Position numbers and translations under genes: made by a program. Shown here in pieces: positions 26,324 to 38,216 of a stretch of DNA of 64,000 bases. This DNA is from Roridomyces roridus (taxonomy: Eukaryota > Basidiomycota > Agaricomycetes > Agaricales > Mycenaceae). The number at the start of each line of letters is the position of its first letter. Position 1 is the stretch's first letter. The notes beneath the pieces were generated by a model. That model worked only from the letters and a program-made list of their open reading frames with translations. It was not told the DNA's origin and did not search any database. The stretch is taken from contig JARKIF010000003.1 of assembly GCA_029378245.1 (NCBI GenBank), positions 744,001 to 808,000 on the forward strand, given 5' to 3'.

Positions 26324-26916
26324 ATGCTCATGCGGATCCCACTCACGCTCCTTTCTCTTGCGTTTCTTCACCTTACACTATGCTCGGTTGCTGCAAAGCC
26401 TGGGAGCAGTCCACCTTCATACGTCGCCAATGGGAAAGACAAACATGATGACCGGGTAAATTTCATACTTTTTCAAGTCCGAAATCACAGAGGCTGATTT
26501 TAGCTCAGGACGCCATCAATATAGTTGATGATCCATTCCCCACTAGTGTCAGTGCAAGGGCAACTACAACGCCGCCAGCCACAACAATTCCAGCAACGGC
26601 TCCTTCTGTGGCCGCTGGGTTCATTGCCCCTGAGGGCGGCCCAGGCACCTCGAGGTCCAACTCAGATGATTCTGAATCCGCCGCAGCTAAATACGGTTCG
26701 ATCCTTTTGGGTCTCCTGGGTGCGAACCTGTTCCTGCTGCTTTTGGGCCTCCTCGGCGCGAACCTGTTTCTCCTGCTCTTTTTGGCATTTTCGGGTCTTT
26801 TGAATTACCTGAGGAGCGGGCGCGATAGGACGGGACGTGTTGTGAACCCTGCCTATATTCCTGTGCAGCTCAAGGATACGAAGAGTGGCGCCGACGCGGG
26901 ATGGGCCGTTGTTTGA
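26324..26916 (+). CDS. Protease-less membrane paralogue of the aspartic protease family (unit 1)
   Basis: Exons 26324-26455 and 26509-26916 (132 + 408 nt) give an open 179-aa protein. It has the family signal peptide (RIPLTLLSLAFLHLTLCSVAA), the short propeptide-like start, then jumps straight to the C-terminal DAINIVDDPFPTSVSA, a Thr/Ala-rich linker, a membrane segment and a basic cytoplasmic tail (LRSGRDRTGRVVNPAYIPVQLKD). The whole pepsin domain with both Asp motifs is gone. The 53-nt intron has a gtaaat donor matching intron 1 of the full-length copies. Its acceptor CTCAG^GAC corresponds to coding sequence (SPQ^DAIN) in units 2 and 3. The membrane segment contains a perfect-phase 36-nt tandem duplication (26709-26780). 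It could be a functional short protein or a pseudogene that happens to stay open. Confidence 0.65.
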
Positions 26917-27409
26917 GGTCGATTGAAGGGCTCGGTAAATAATTGTAAGTAATGCGAAGTGTACGTTAAATGACTGCAAGTAATACATCCATACTCTACT
27001 GCACATGTAGGTTTTCGCTGATACCAAAGATTTTGCTCATCGCATCGTTTGCAGAAGTTCAGTGCGCCTCGTCCGTCCGGATATGCCCTTGCTGATAGGA
27101 TTGTCGCTGCAATACGGGCCTGAGCTCCGATTCTGCCGCAACGAAATCCGACGGCATCCTCGGCGCGAACGATCCATCATGATTCAAATCTGACGGCCTC
27201 CCGGTCAATAACACAGGCTTGCAAGTCCCATCTGTTTCTGAGTACCGGCCTCCTCAACACTCAAGGGCGGCGTTTCGGAGAGATTTACGCTGACACACTT
27301 CAACGGGTTGCTCGGCTTTCGTCTCCGGCAAATGCCACGGCACCCTCGGGCGGACCACATATTTAAGCCGGAACCGTGATCTTGCTATGGCCACTCATCT
27401 CTCGTGCCC

Positions 27410-29582
27410 ATGCTCAGGCGGATCCCATTGACACTGCTTTCTCTTACACTTCTTTACCTTACACCGTGGTCGGTTTCTGCAAGGCCTGGGCGCCGTCCAC
27501 TTTCATACGTCGCCAATGGGAACAATAATCTCAACAATCATGATGACCGGGTGAATTTCATGTCCCTTGTTCGAAGTCTTAGACGCTGAGCTCCGCAGTA
27601 TACTCTCAATCTCACTGTAGCAGGGACAGGTGAGTAACTAGTACTTAACCGCCGAAGCTCTGCAGCATCTACTTAACGCGATGTGCCAGTCATCAACGTC
27701 ATTCTTGACACCGGGAGCACCGATCTCTGGTGCGATTTCTGCAGCCACCACCGCGTAGTGACTCATATTCCGGCAGGGTTTCCCTCTCTCAAGGCCTATC
27801 TGGTCAGGTTAACGAAAGCGGGACTTCCGCCGAACTCCGGTACGGCGACGGGAGCACTTTTGTCAACGGCTCTGTTGAGCTTGGTCTGGTGGAGATAGCA
27901 GGTCACACGATTCCCCAGCAAGGTGAGTCGCCCATCTCGTAGTGCGAAACCTGCCATTTGATATCTCATAGCATTCATCAACGTCCTGAACGTAAGCTTG
28001 AATATTTCACCAATGCCCCCTCTGATCATTGGGGCGTGATAGAGTGCTGGGCTCGAGACCGACCTCGACCATGGCGTCAACGGTCTCGTTGGACTCGGTT
28101 TCGACGAGCCCGTCGATGACATCCCCACCGCGTTAACCAAGGCTGGATACAATGGCACCGACGTTGGGAAATCGGTCCTCTCCAGCATTTTTGACCAGGA
28201 TCCCTCCGCCCCCCGATTTTTCGCTTTCTCCTTATCGCGCATCGGAGATCTTACGGACTCTGCCGACGCGTCACTAACGATCGGCGCGTAGGACGAGAAA
28301 TACGCAGCTGTCCAGGACGCGCCGCTGTTACTCCAGTACCCACCCAACAGCGGGGCATGGACTGTGCAGACTGACGACGTTGCTATGAACGGTGTCACGA
28401 TTCCCTGGATTTCATTCAACGAGACCTCGCCGAAAGCTCGTAAAACGATTCTTCTTGATACTGGGAAGGACGACCAACTTCCTTGTTCCTCAAGAGGTAA
28501 GCGAGGGCAAGTTTCTATCGGTGAAGCCTGAACACTCCTATAGTTGAGAGATGCGATCTATTCTGCTATTCCTGGCGCTGTACTAGCCAGGAACTCGAGC
28601 ATACCCAACACAAAGGTAAGCATTATCTCGCTGCTCGCTGACCTGGCGTGTACTATTTGCATCTAGGCCAGTGAGGATAACGACGTCTGGGTCGTACCAT
28701 GCAGGGCAGCTATCAACTTTACCACCTGGTTTGCGTACGTCAAATTGTTCTATTACTCTACCAAGCTCATTTTCGATCAGGGCTCAGGAGTTTCCCATCC
28801 ACCCTTTGGACCTCACGGATGTCTCCGTTCTCCTGGGTCCCGATGGGAAGAACTATACCGTTTGTGTTGGTACTATCACAAATGGTGGTAGCATACTGGG
28901 CCCCGAAAGCGGGTGGGATGCGTGCGTTTACATCTTTCTGTTCAAGTTTCGACACCTTGACAAGCAATTTCCTCAGAATCTACGGAGACTCGGCGATGCG
29001 CAACTTTTACACCGTGTAGGTTTTTGATGCCTTCCGAATCTACATTGATGCACCCCTGATTTTTTTACCAGATTTTCATTCGGAAACGACACCACGCCGC
29101 CGCATGTGCAACTGCTGTCGAACACGGATGCCATTGAGGCCGCCCAGGATTTTGCCACTGTCCGCGCGGCACTCTTAGCCTCATACCCAGCGGAACTCTC
29201 TCCTCAGGACGCGATCAATCTATTCGATGGTCCATTCCCCACTACCGGCAGCGGAGGGACGGCTACCACACCGCAAACAACGACGATTCCAACAACGTCT
29301 CCTTCAGAAGTCGCTGGGTTCATCGCTGCCGAAGGCGACTTGGCAAGCTCAGGCAACTCAGATTCCGCAACAGCGAAATACGGTCCGATCATTCTGGGAC
29401 TTCTCGGCGCGAACCTGTTGCTCCTGCTCTTCCTGACATTCTTGGGTGTCTTGAACTACTTGAGGAGCGGGCGCGAGAGTAAGGGACGTGCGGTGAACCC
29501 TGTATATTTTCCTGTCAAGTTCAAGGATACGGAGGGTACCAGTGGCCCGGATGCGCCTTCGTTTGAGCGGTACAACGACTGA
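27410..29582 (+). pseudogene. Pepsin-like aspartic protease pseudogene (unit 2)
   Basis: Same layout as the intact unit 3: signal peptide from ATG 27410 (MLRRIPLTLLSLTLLYLTPWSVSA), VILDTGSTDLW with the first catalytic Asp, YGDGSTFVNGSV, GLVGLGFD, LLDTG with the second Asp, and a C-terminal membrane anchor followed by a tail ending SFERYND. It is broken by TAG at 28289-28291 (unit 3 has Tyr in ISGYDDRY) and by a frameshift just after the second Asp-Thr-Gly near 28463 (unit 3 reads LDTGTSNILVSQE). The 3' half from 29100 is open and well preserved. Confidence 0.85.
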
Positions 29583-30055
29583 AGGACTCGGTAAATAATT
29601 GTAAGTAATGTGAACTGTAGATTTTTGGCTGATAACAAACTAGATTTTACTCATCGCGTCGTTTGTGGATTGGAGGGACTGTTCAGTGCTCGCCACGATC
29701 GTCTGTCGGGATGTACTACCCCTATCAATTTCCCCGAACCCTTTTTGCAGTCGCCGATCAGCACAGCAGCGCCCAGGTCCAGTCCGGCTCCAACGGGATG
29801 CCGTCACCTGCCATGACATGACATGCGAGCGCGTTTCTCGGTAAACTACTTACTCCAAGCCTACCCAGTGGGAGTCCCAATTGGAGTCCCTACCTTGAGC
29901 GCGCTCTACGTTCCCTGGGGAAAACCTAATTGAGCCCACCTTATCTTCGAAAGCAGTCCACGGAGCGGACCGGCATCATGATTTGCGAGTCAAAGCAGTA
30001 CGGTAAGCACAGCCTGTTGTTTCAAGTTTTATGTCAGGGGACGACAGCCGACGAG

Positions 30056-30061
30056 TATAAA
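30056..30061 (+). promoter_or_regulatory. TATA box of intact aspartic protease
   Basis: TATAAA 47 bp before ATG 30108, at the same distance as TATA-like elements of the two upstream units. Confidence 0.5.
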
Positions 30062-30107
30062 GGTAACAGGACGGTCAGGAGGACACGCATTCACTTCTGT
30101 CTCGGTC

Positions 30108-32260
30108 ATGCTGCGTATTCCAGCAACCCTTCTTTCTCTTCTTCTTCTTCATTTTGAACTGGGTACCGTTTCTGCCAAGCCTGGCCGCCGACCAAAGTAC
30201 ACTGTCGATGAGAACAACAATATCATCAACAACTATAATGACTTGGTGAGTGCCGTCCCCGTGTACTCGCACTCAAGCTCACGGCGGACAGTATACTCTC
30301 AACCTCACTGTAGCAGGGACGGGTGAGTCGACTTGCAAGATATCCTTCGATTCCACTCAGCAATGGCCCAGTTTTTAATGTCATGCTCGACACTGGGAGC
30401 ACCGACGCCTGGTGAGTCCACTTTTTCATACACGCCGACTCCACATTTAATTCATTCATGCAGGGTTGCTCCGACTGACACCGACGTCCTGTCCGGCAAC
30501 TTCACCGACACCGGTGCCGTTGCTGCCATTTTCTACGGCGACGGGAGCAACTTTGTCAATGGCACAGTGGGCATTGCTGAGGTCGAGGTAGCTGGTCAAA
30601 AAATCGCAGACCAAGGTGCGTGGACTCGACAACCTCTTGGCACACCGGAGATTAATATCCTAGTATAGCTTTCATCAACGTGTTGAATGTACGTTGCGCG
30701 CGCGGCGCTTATGAGCGATCCGCGATTCTGAGCGCTGATTTCTCGTTGCTATAGAGCGTTGGCGAGGAGTTTGACCAGGAGCACGGAGTGATTGGCCTCA
30801 TCGGTCTCGGCTTCGACGGTCCTTCAGGCGATATCCCTGCCGCCCTCACCAAAGCAGGATACAACGGCTCCGAGGTCGGGAAATCCGTCCTCACCAACAT
30901 CTTCGATCAGAATCCCACCTTTGGTCGATTCTTCGCCTTCTCGCTGTCCCGCGTTGGGGATGTGGCCGACTCGGCTGATGCGTCGCTGACCATTTCGGGG
31001 TACGACGACAGGTATACGGCTGTCCAGGACGCGCCGCTGTTGCTCCAACACCCGCCGAACAGCGGGATGTGGAGTGTGCAGACGGACGACGTCGCCATCA
31101 ATGGTGTTACGATCCCTTGGATTTCTTCCAGTGCGACCTCGCCCAAAGCTCCCAAGACTGTTCTCTTGGACACTGGAACCAGCAACATCCTCGTTTCGCA
31201 AGAGTTGAGAGACGCCATTTATTCTGCCGTTCCCGGGGCCATCCTCGCCGCGAATTCCAGCATACCTAATCCCAACGTCAGTTTTTACTTCCGTTTTGGT
31301 CCAAAAGCTCATACTTTTATTCAGTTCAACCAAGACAACGACGTTTGGGTCATCCCGTGTGACACGCCTGTTAACCTCACCGTCAAATTTGCGTGCGTGC
31401 AGTTGATATATTTCCATTTTCTGCGTGTTCATCTCGTCTCAGGGGCCTCGATTATCCCATCCATCCGCTGGATGTAACAGATGTATCCTTCCTGGTTGGT
31501 CCTGATGGAAACAACTACACGGTGTGCATCAACTCGGTGACTAACGGCGGCAGCGTTCTGGGCGAGAATCTGGACGCGTGCGTGTTCCTTTCTTTATTTC
31601 TCTTCCAGCGGTGACTGAACTCGACGCCGCAGACTATACGGCGATTCGATGCTGCGCAACGTGTATACGGTGTTCTCGTTCGGAAACGAGACAACACCGC
31701 CACATGTTCAACTTTTGTCGGACACGCAGACCGACGAAGCGGCTCAGGATTTCGCGCTCGTTCGTTCCGAAATCTTGGCTTCCTCTCCACTGGAACTCTC
31801 CCCTCAAGATATCATCAACCTCTTTGACGGCCCGTCCTCAAACTCCTCCGACGTGCCCTCATCAACCTCCTCCTCCATCGGAACAACAACGCCCACTCCC
31901 ATTCAGACTTCAGCTACAGCATCCTCGCCGACCGAGACCGCGTCGGACCCTCCTTCAGATGACAATTCTGCCGACCTATCCAAGGTCACCTCCGGCAAAC
32001 CAGCCGTGAACCTCGCCGACAGCGACTCTACCACCAGCAACTCGGATTCAGCAGCAGCCAAATGGGGCCCTATCATCGTCGGTCTCCTCGGCGCGAACCT
32101 ACTCGTATTGCTCGTCCTGACGTTCCTGGGCGTGATGAACTACATTCGTGGTGGGCGGACGACGGGTGCGTCGCGTGCTGTGAATGCTAGTTATGTGCCG
32201 GTGAAGTTGAAGGATGAGGGTGTGCCGAGGCGTTCGTCTTTTGAACGGTACAACGATTGA
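30108..32260 (+). CDS. Membrane-anchored pepsin-like aspartic protease (unit 3, A1 family)
   Basis: Intact copy, ATG 30108 to TGA 32258-32260, with at least seven short introns. A signal peptide (MLRIPATLLSLLLLHFELGTVSA) is followed by YTLNLTVAGT, FNVMLDTGSTDAWVAP with the first catalytic Asp, FYGDGSNFVNGTV as the flap-like strand, GLIGLGFDG, and KTVLLDTGTSNILV with the second Asp. YPIHPLDVTDVSFLVG, a Ser/Thr-rich stalk, a single membrane helix (IIVGLLGANLLVLLVLTFLGV) and a short basic tail ending SFERYND complete it. The architecture suggests a type I plasma-membrane or secretory-pathway protease, somewhat like yapsins but with a true TM helix instead of a GPI signal. It is third in a tandem array; the other two units are degraded. 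Confidence 0.9.
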
Positions 32261-32453
32261 AGGGCGTTGGACATTGCACTGCACTTTATATACTATCCTG
32301 CATATCTATCTTTCCTTTCCTTACAAAATTCAACTTGTACCGTATACGGCAGAGAGTGCAGTCGCTCGTGAGATTCCGTCAAACAAGTAGCCACGTTAAC
32401 ACTCACAAAAATACTATGTACAGGAATTTGATTCAACACTACATGCAATCCTC

Positions 32454-33309
32454 TCAAACTTTCGAAGCGATGAAGGCGGCCGCGGCGGGGGTGTCCACAC
32501 CATAAGTCCTAAAATCAATTCAGTCAGCAACCATTTCCCTTTTGTCAAGAAGTAAAGAAAAGACTGACAGGTGAGGCTCCAGAACGAGGTCCCCGTGCAA
32601 GCAGATGTCGTCGCCGACGTGGCAGATGACGTCCGTCTTGGCAGCCGGGACGCCCTGGACGGCCTCGCCGTCGTCGGGGTCGCCCTACGAGTATTCAGTC
32701 CGAGTAATGAACAATTGAAGTTAACCTACGAAGATCACCGCAGCGTTGATGCGAGCGAGAACAGCGGCGCTGAGTTGCTTGGCTGAGTTGTGGACCAATT
32801 GACCGCCTTGAGAATAGCCGGAGGTGATAATGGCAGCCTAATACATTGTACACATAAGAATCAACACAGCTATGGATGTTCAAACTCACGTCAGGGCACG
32901 AGTTGGCAGCGCTGGTGAGCTACAGGGTCGTTGTTCAGATAAAATACAGATGGATGGAATGAATTAAAGGGCATACGAGGCTAGCCATGGTGGCAGACCC
33001 TGCCGGGTCACCGCCCTCGAGGAATCCGGGGATATCCGCGGCGTAGGGAACACCGGTGAATGTCAGGGTCTTGCTGCCGAGCGCGACCAGGAGAGCAGCC
33101 TCGAGAGGAGGGCCAACAATAGTTCCAATGGGCGCCGTCTCCGTCGTTCCACGCGCAAAGATCACCTGGACAATGCATTTCTTTAAAACGGAGTTGCAGC
33201 ATGAAAATTGAACAAGACCAACAATAACGTCTGTGCACGCGCGTTCCTCGAGGGGCGCAGCAAAAGCGAGGAGGCTGAGGGAGACGAGGGCGACGAGGGA
33301 GCGGAACAT
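32454..33309 (-). CDS. Cutinase (CE5), copy 2
   Basis: ATG 33309, TGA 32454-32456; at least six exons. It encodes a signal peptide (MFRSLVALVSLSLLAFAAP), CTDVIVIFARGTTE joined across the first intron, GYSQGGQLVHN with the nucleophile Ser, CHVGDDIC with the catalytic Asp and paired Cys, and HLTYGVD with the catalytic His, ending FIASKV. This is the compact classical form, shorter than the cutinase at 16489-17480. The first donor (ATT^gttggt) is weak but is the one that gives the family consensus. TATAAAAG lies at 33351-33358 on the same strand, 42 bp before ATG. Role: extracellular hydrolysis of cutin or similar esters. Confidence 0.9.
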
Positions 33310-33350
33310 GTTGTTCAGAGTGCTGGGGAATTTCCTTGAGCTTCAAGCGC

Positions 33351-33358
33351 CTTTTATA
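33351..33358 (-). promoter_or_regulatory. TATA box of cutinase copy 2
   Basis: TATAAAAG on the minus strand, 42 bp before the start codon. Confidence 0.55.
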
Positions 33359-33359
33359 A

Positions 33360-34071
33360 TTATGTTTCAACACGGTACGCGTATGGCCGCGTGCTATGGG
33401 ATGTCGGGAGCAAAAGATGGGTTTGCATCCGTTACAAGGACCGAGAGGATGAAGTCAGAGAGCTGATACCCGAAGCCATTCTTTTGCGGGGTAAGGTTCT
33501 TTTTGTGGGGTAAGGTCAGGTCGGGCGCTATATTCGTGCCAGGGGTGTAGCGCAAAATGTATTTGTAGCACGGACGACTGGAGCCTGGAGGATTATTCAA
33601 CGCATTTGTTACTCCCAGCAGAGATTTCCAACGCTCATTTATTGTAGTTTTATTGCGCCCCTAGAAAGGGGGGTTGCAGATATCTTCATGCCGCACGGTT
33701 GAGAACAATTGCAAGTCGCCAAGGTCAGAATCATGCGTACAGTGGGTCAAGTGGTCAGGTCAGTCCACTCACGGGTCCTGGACGAGAGAAGCAATTCATT
33801 TTAGGCCGCATTTGGTCAAGTCGACTCGAACATCCTGGGAGCAGCGCGGACGAAAACAAGTTACCCAGTTGTCGGTTAGGCATATTCGTGGGAGCTCGGT
33901 TACTTCGAGTTCCGGTGGTACTTGCTTTCTGGCCAGCTTCATGTGATTTAACATGTACAGCGATCTTCGTTCATGTGTATGAACTGAATGCAAGAAGCGT
34001 AGGCTTCCAGACGCCGTCCAGGGTCGGTGGCGAGCCTTTGATTCGACCTGTTATTGCTGTAGTTGCAGGTA
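33360..34071. other. Intergenic stretch downstream of the cutinase promoter
   Basis: No gene is recognised; frames at 33674-34103 show no motif. Confidence 0.45.
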
Positions 34072-34297
34072 GTCGCCGTCGGTCAGAGCTCAAGGAGCGC
34101 TAGCGTTGAGCGGCAATACGGCGAGAGGCGGCAATGCATTCAAATTCAGAAAGCAAGAAGCCAAGGGGCCACGTGCGCACGGCTCCAGACGCGAAGTTGT
34201 CCCGAGGTCGAAAATACACCGACAATTTGAAAGGTCTAAATTTTCAAGCCAGTCAAAAGGTTTACCACAAGGGACGGTTCGTACTACTGAATGCATG
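34072..34297 (+). repeat. Non-coding direct repeat, copy 1
   Basis: Start (CGCCGTCGGTCAG...AGCGTTGAG) and end (TTTTCAAGCCAGTCAAAAGG...GGGACGGTTCGTACT) match 34398-34731. The interior differs in length. No open frame or terminal inverted repeat is seen. The copies are separated by about 100 bp with a poly-A run at 34332-34343. Confidence 0.75.
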
Positions 34298-34397
34298 TAA
34301 GTAATATAGCCACGTGGACAAAAACAAGTTTAAAAAAAAAAAAGTGCCAAGAGTGACGGTGCATTCATTCGACTTGTCAAGTGAGATTGCTGATGTA

Positions 34398-34731
34398 GAC
34401 GCCGTCGGTCAGGCTAAAGGAGCGCCAGCGTTGAGTTATCTTCGCGGAGGATAGTCTGTCGAGAGAGCGTCGAGTGTTGAATACGACGAGAAGCGCAAGA
34501 GAGGCGTCAAGAGATGCAGAAAAACACATGCCAGTGCGCCCACATCCACATCCGAAAGCCGAGGTAGAGCACGGCTCCAGGATATAGTCGGACCCGCTCA
34601 CTTGGGGGAAGCCCATATGTCCTTGCCCCATCCCTCGATCCAACGAACAAGAGCGCGTGGATATCATAACGGCCCTAAATTTTCAAGCCAGTCAAAAGGT
34701 TTACAACAAGGGACGGTTCGTACTGAGTGCG
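34398..34731 (+). repeat. Non-coding direct repeat, copy 2
   Basis: Second copy of the repeat at 34072-34297, about 110 bp longer in the middle. Confidence 0.75.
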
Positions 34732-34873
34732 TAGGTATTGCAGTGCCCCTACAGCGGCTGAGGCAGAGATAGGTATGTAGGTAGGACGAAGAAAGACACG
34801 GTAAAAGACAGTGACAACAAGAGATGGCGGTATGTAAAGAGTGTGGCGAGGCGATTACTCCGACGACCAGCTC

Positions 34874-35761
34874 CTAGAGCATGTAGGCACCAGCGACGAC
34901 ACCGAGAGCGACCATGAGGGCACCCGAGACGCTGCCACCGAGGGAGAGGGCGCCGCTGCTTCCAGTGGAGCTGGGGGAAGGCGAAGTAGAGTCGCTGGGA
35001 GCGGTGGACGAAGGGGCCGACTCCGTGTTGGCGGCAGGGGTCGACGCCGACGTGGGGGGCGAGGAAGGGGTCCTGAAAATGGATGTCAGTCAAGGCGGCA
35101 ACGAACGCCAGCATAAAGACGCACGAGATGGGGGTCAGCGACGGGGTGGAGATGGGCGTGGCCGAGGTCTTGGGGAGGTTGCTGTGGCCGGTGATGGTCG
35201 TGGAGACGCTCTGGGAAGCGCCACCGACAGAGAAATCCTTGCTCTCCGAGAAAACGAAGTTGACGTCGTCGATCTTGACGAGCTCGACGGTGTACCCATC
35301 ACTGAGGGCGCGGTCTGAGGACAAGACCCGAGAGGGAAGAAAGAGGGACATACCCGGGCGGCAGAACGGGCAGCTCAGCGGTCAGGGTGCCCGCAGACGT
35401 CTGGACGTTGTTCGCGAGGGCAAATTGTTGGTTCTTAGTGACGTCAATAAGCTATTCTGTAGCCAATAAGATGATACGTACAAAGCTCGGGTGGATGATA
35501 AAAACGGAGAATGTGGCGGCCCTTTTACGCCGTTGAGCTTGACTTTCACAGAAGCCGCAAGGTGTACGTACGAGGTGGAATCGGACGTCCAGTCGATAGT
35601 GATAGAGCCTCCGGTGACCAAGTTGCCCGAGATGCTCGAGATGATTTGAGCAGATGCGAGGGTAGCAGCGAGGGTGAGGCCGAGGCTATGAATAGACGTC
35701 AATTTGGGCTCAATATGGAACTCGCCGAGTACACAAACCTGAGCTTGAGCATGGCGAGCAT
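34874..35761 (-). CDS. Ser/Thr-rich GPI-anchored protein (Kre9/Knh1-like domain)
   Basis: ATG 35761, TAG 34874-34876, with five short introns. The spliced protein starts with a signal peptide (MLAMLKLSLGLTLAATLASA). It continues with a small beta-sandwich-like domain (ISSISGNLVTGGSITIDWTSDSTS, then FALANNVQTSAGTLTAELPVLPPGDGYTVELV), the pattern of the fungal Ser-Thr-rich GPI membrane family. A Ser/Thr/Pro-rich stalk follows, ending SSGALSLGGSVSGALMVALGVVAGAYML, which fits a GPI attachment signal. Likely location: cell wall or plasma membrane surface. A role in wall glucan assembly is known for Kre9 itself but cannot be assumed here. Confidence 0.8.
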
Positions 35762-36647
35762 ATTTTTGCGGGTAGTGTGAAGGGAGGGAGCAACTGCTAC
35801 GAGCTCGACTGGGGAGAGGAGGAGAGAAGAAACGTTAGGTAAGCCGATGGCATCAACTGTTTTAAGACCACGATGGCTAACGTCTTGAATTTTGAAAATT
35901 CAAGACGTTCTACTAGACACTGACAGATTCTGGGCTCTATGCTGGCTCTATGGCTATTGGTTTACATGGTTCAGAGAGGTGAACGTATTTAGTATTACAA
36001 GAAAAAGGAAGCCAAGTCAGTTCCTGGTTGATCGCCCTGGCAACCTGTCGAAATTTCAAATCGAGCAGTGCTGGACCTGCCTGGGTCAAGGCAGTCTGCC
36101 AATGGAAAGATCGGAAGCACAACCAGGAACCATGAACGAAGAGAGACAGTTCAATGCAAAAGGTTGGACGTCTGACTCGTGGTCAAGATGATGATCTACA
36201 GAGTCAGAGCATTGATCGGTGTCAAACTGTCAAATCCGTCTTTCTCTCAACCGCCATCGACTCTCAAGTCCACCCTTCAAGAAAAACCTCTGCAAGGGAC
36301 AATTCCTTCTGTGCCTTCCTCCTCCTTCACGAAGTTCATGTCCAGGTCCTTACGACAAGGCGATTTCCGCCGACTGGCTTTCCTATTTCTGCGCATTCCG
36401 TCACATTCCGCGTCTCAGAGATCGACCAGAACAACGGTCATCACATTGCCGACAGCTAGTTTCAAAAGTCATGATACGCGAGGCGCCCCGCCCCGCCATA
36501 TTATATTGCCCCTGCCGTCCAGAGTTTGTCATTTTCTTTCCTCTTCTCTCCGACCCTTTTCTTTTCTTCTTCTTCTCCTCTTCCTTTCTCACTTTTTGGC
36601 GCCCTTTCGTTCTTTTTATTCATTCTTTTCGGTCAACCTCGGAGCAA

Positions 36648-38036
36648 ATGGACTCTGAGATCCTCAACACGGTTCAGTTCATGAAATATTTCAGCGGTGC
36701 GCTGTTCCTTTACCTTTCATCAAGCGACAGTGGACAGAACGCCATTTCTCGCAGCCGTCGGTCTCGTTGCGATGGTGTACGACCACATCCTGACGGTCCC
36801 CGACGAAATCAAGGTGGTGTGGGGCAACAAGAACGTGTCCCGCCTGTCCAAAATCGCGTTCGCGGTGAACCGGTACATGACAGAAGGCATCATCGCGTAC
36901 ACAGTCTACGGTAAGTCACTACAGCCTCACTTTCAATCAACTAACTGAACAGAGCTCAAGTCTTCAGTGGATCGGCTCAAGGGCTCGATGATGCCGTGAG
37001 TCCCTTTCAATCATCCTCTGGATTGCGTTCTCACAAAATAACGTACAAGGCGTGAGCACTCCGAAACACTGCTTCGACAACATACTCAACCCCACGAAGA
37101 TGCAGTACCTTTCTCTGGATTTTCGGCGCCTCCGCAATCGTCGTTGGGGCCATCTCACAGGGTATGCAATCCTCATCTACCTCGTCTGCCACTGACCCTC
37201 AAAAAGCCATCGTCGTCCTCCGCATATACCATCTATGGGACGACAGAACCCGCGTCGCAAACGCGCTGATATACACCTTTATCGCCTGCATAACAAGCAC
37301 GATAATAATCGGGTGTATGGTTGAGCTGCAATTACAACGTGCGTCACGGTATATATTCTCGTTTTTTCTCCTCAATTGAATCCCACCAGCGAAATTCTCT
37401 GCCGCGCTTAGAACCTGCGTGATCACCGTCAAACCCAAGATACTCCCCGTGTTATTTGGCGTGCAGGTTCGTATTTATTCCAATTTGATTCATACATACA
37501 TACCTGACTCAACGCCAAACTAACAGTCCTTCTTCGACATTCTGGTCATCTCCATCGCAGTCTACAATGCGCTGGAAAACCCGCGGCGGAATCACCTCGA
37601 GTTGATATCGTCTTTGCAGAAAGACGGGTTGACGTTCCTCTTGGTACGTCTCTTCCTAAAAATATTTTTCCGAATATTCCATGTTGAACGAACGCAGGTC
37701 CTCTTCGCCCTCCGCGCTGCGTATCTCATCAGCTCCGTAGTCGGAAATGTACGTATTTGTCTCCATTCTTTGCTGCTGTCGTCTGATACGCATCCAGGCA
37801 GGCCAATGCTTCGTCATCGTCGCGTACGTTTCAACATCTATCTCCCACCCCCATATCCTCATAACGCCACCTCGCATAGAACGTGCTGGGCATTCTCAGC
37901 CATTCTCAGTCTCCGACTAAACCTCCGACTCGATGGCCTCGTCCTCCAACGCGATACCAGCCAGGTGTTCGAAATCCAATGGGATTCATCTGGCAGATCT
38001 GACTTGGACTCTGTTTGGGAGGATGTCAAATTTTAA
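36648..38036 (+). CDS. DUF6533-type multi-pass membrane protein
   Basis: ATG 36648, TAA 38034-38036, about eight exons. The N-terminus carries the family signature AAVGLVAMVYDHILTVPDEIKVVW...RLSKIAFAVNRYM. Hydrophobic segments follow: FLWIFGASAIVVGAISQ, IYTFIACITSTIIIGCMV, SFFDILVISIAVYNAL and VLFALRAAYLISSVVG. The end LSLRLNLRL...WEDVKF is typical for these very numerous agaricomycete proteins of unknown function. Six or seven helices are expected. The leader (36536-36600) is a long pyrimidine-rich tract. Confidence 0.85.
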
Positions 38037-38216
38037 CTTGAGGTACTTGGTAGAGGAGTCGAATTCGAGGAGAGGAAGGAGCACCGCATGGAAGACGGGC
38101 TTGTTCTGCTCTTAATACATACATTGTTGTAATTTTCTGCCAACGCGAGAACAAGGCGGCCCCGTGACCGTGTTTTGTTTGTACCGGCCCCGGCTTCCTT
38201 GAACCGAACCGCGACT

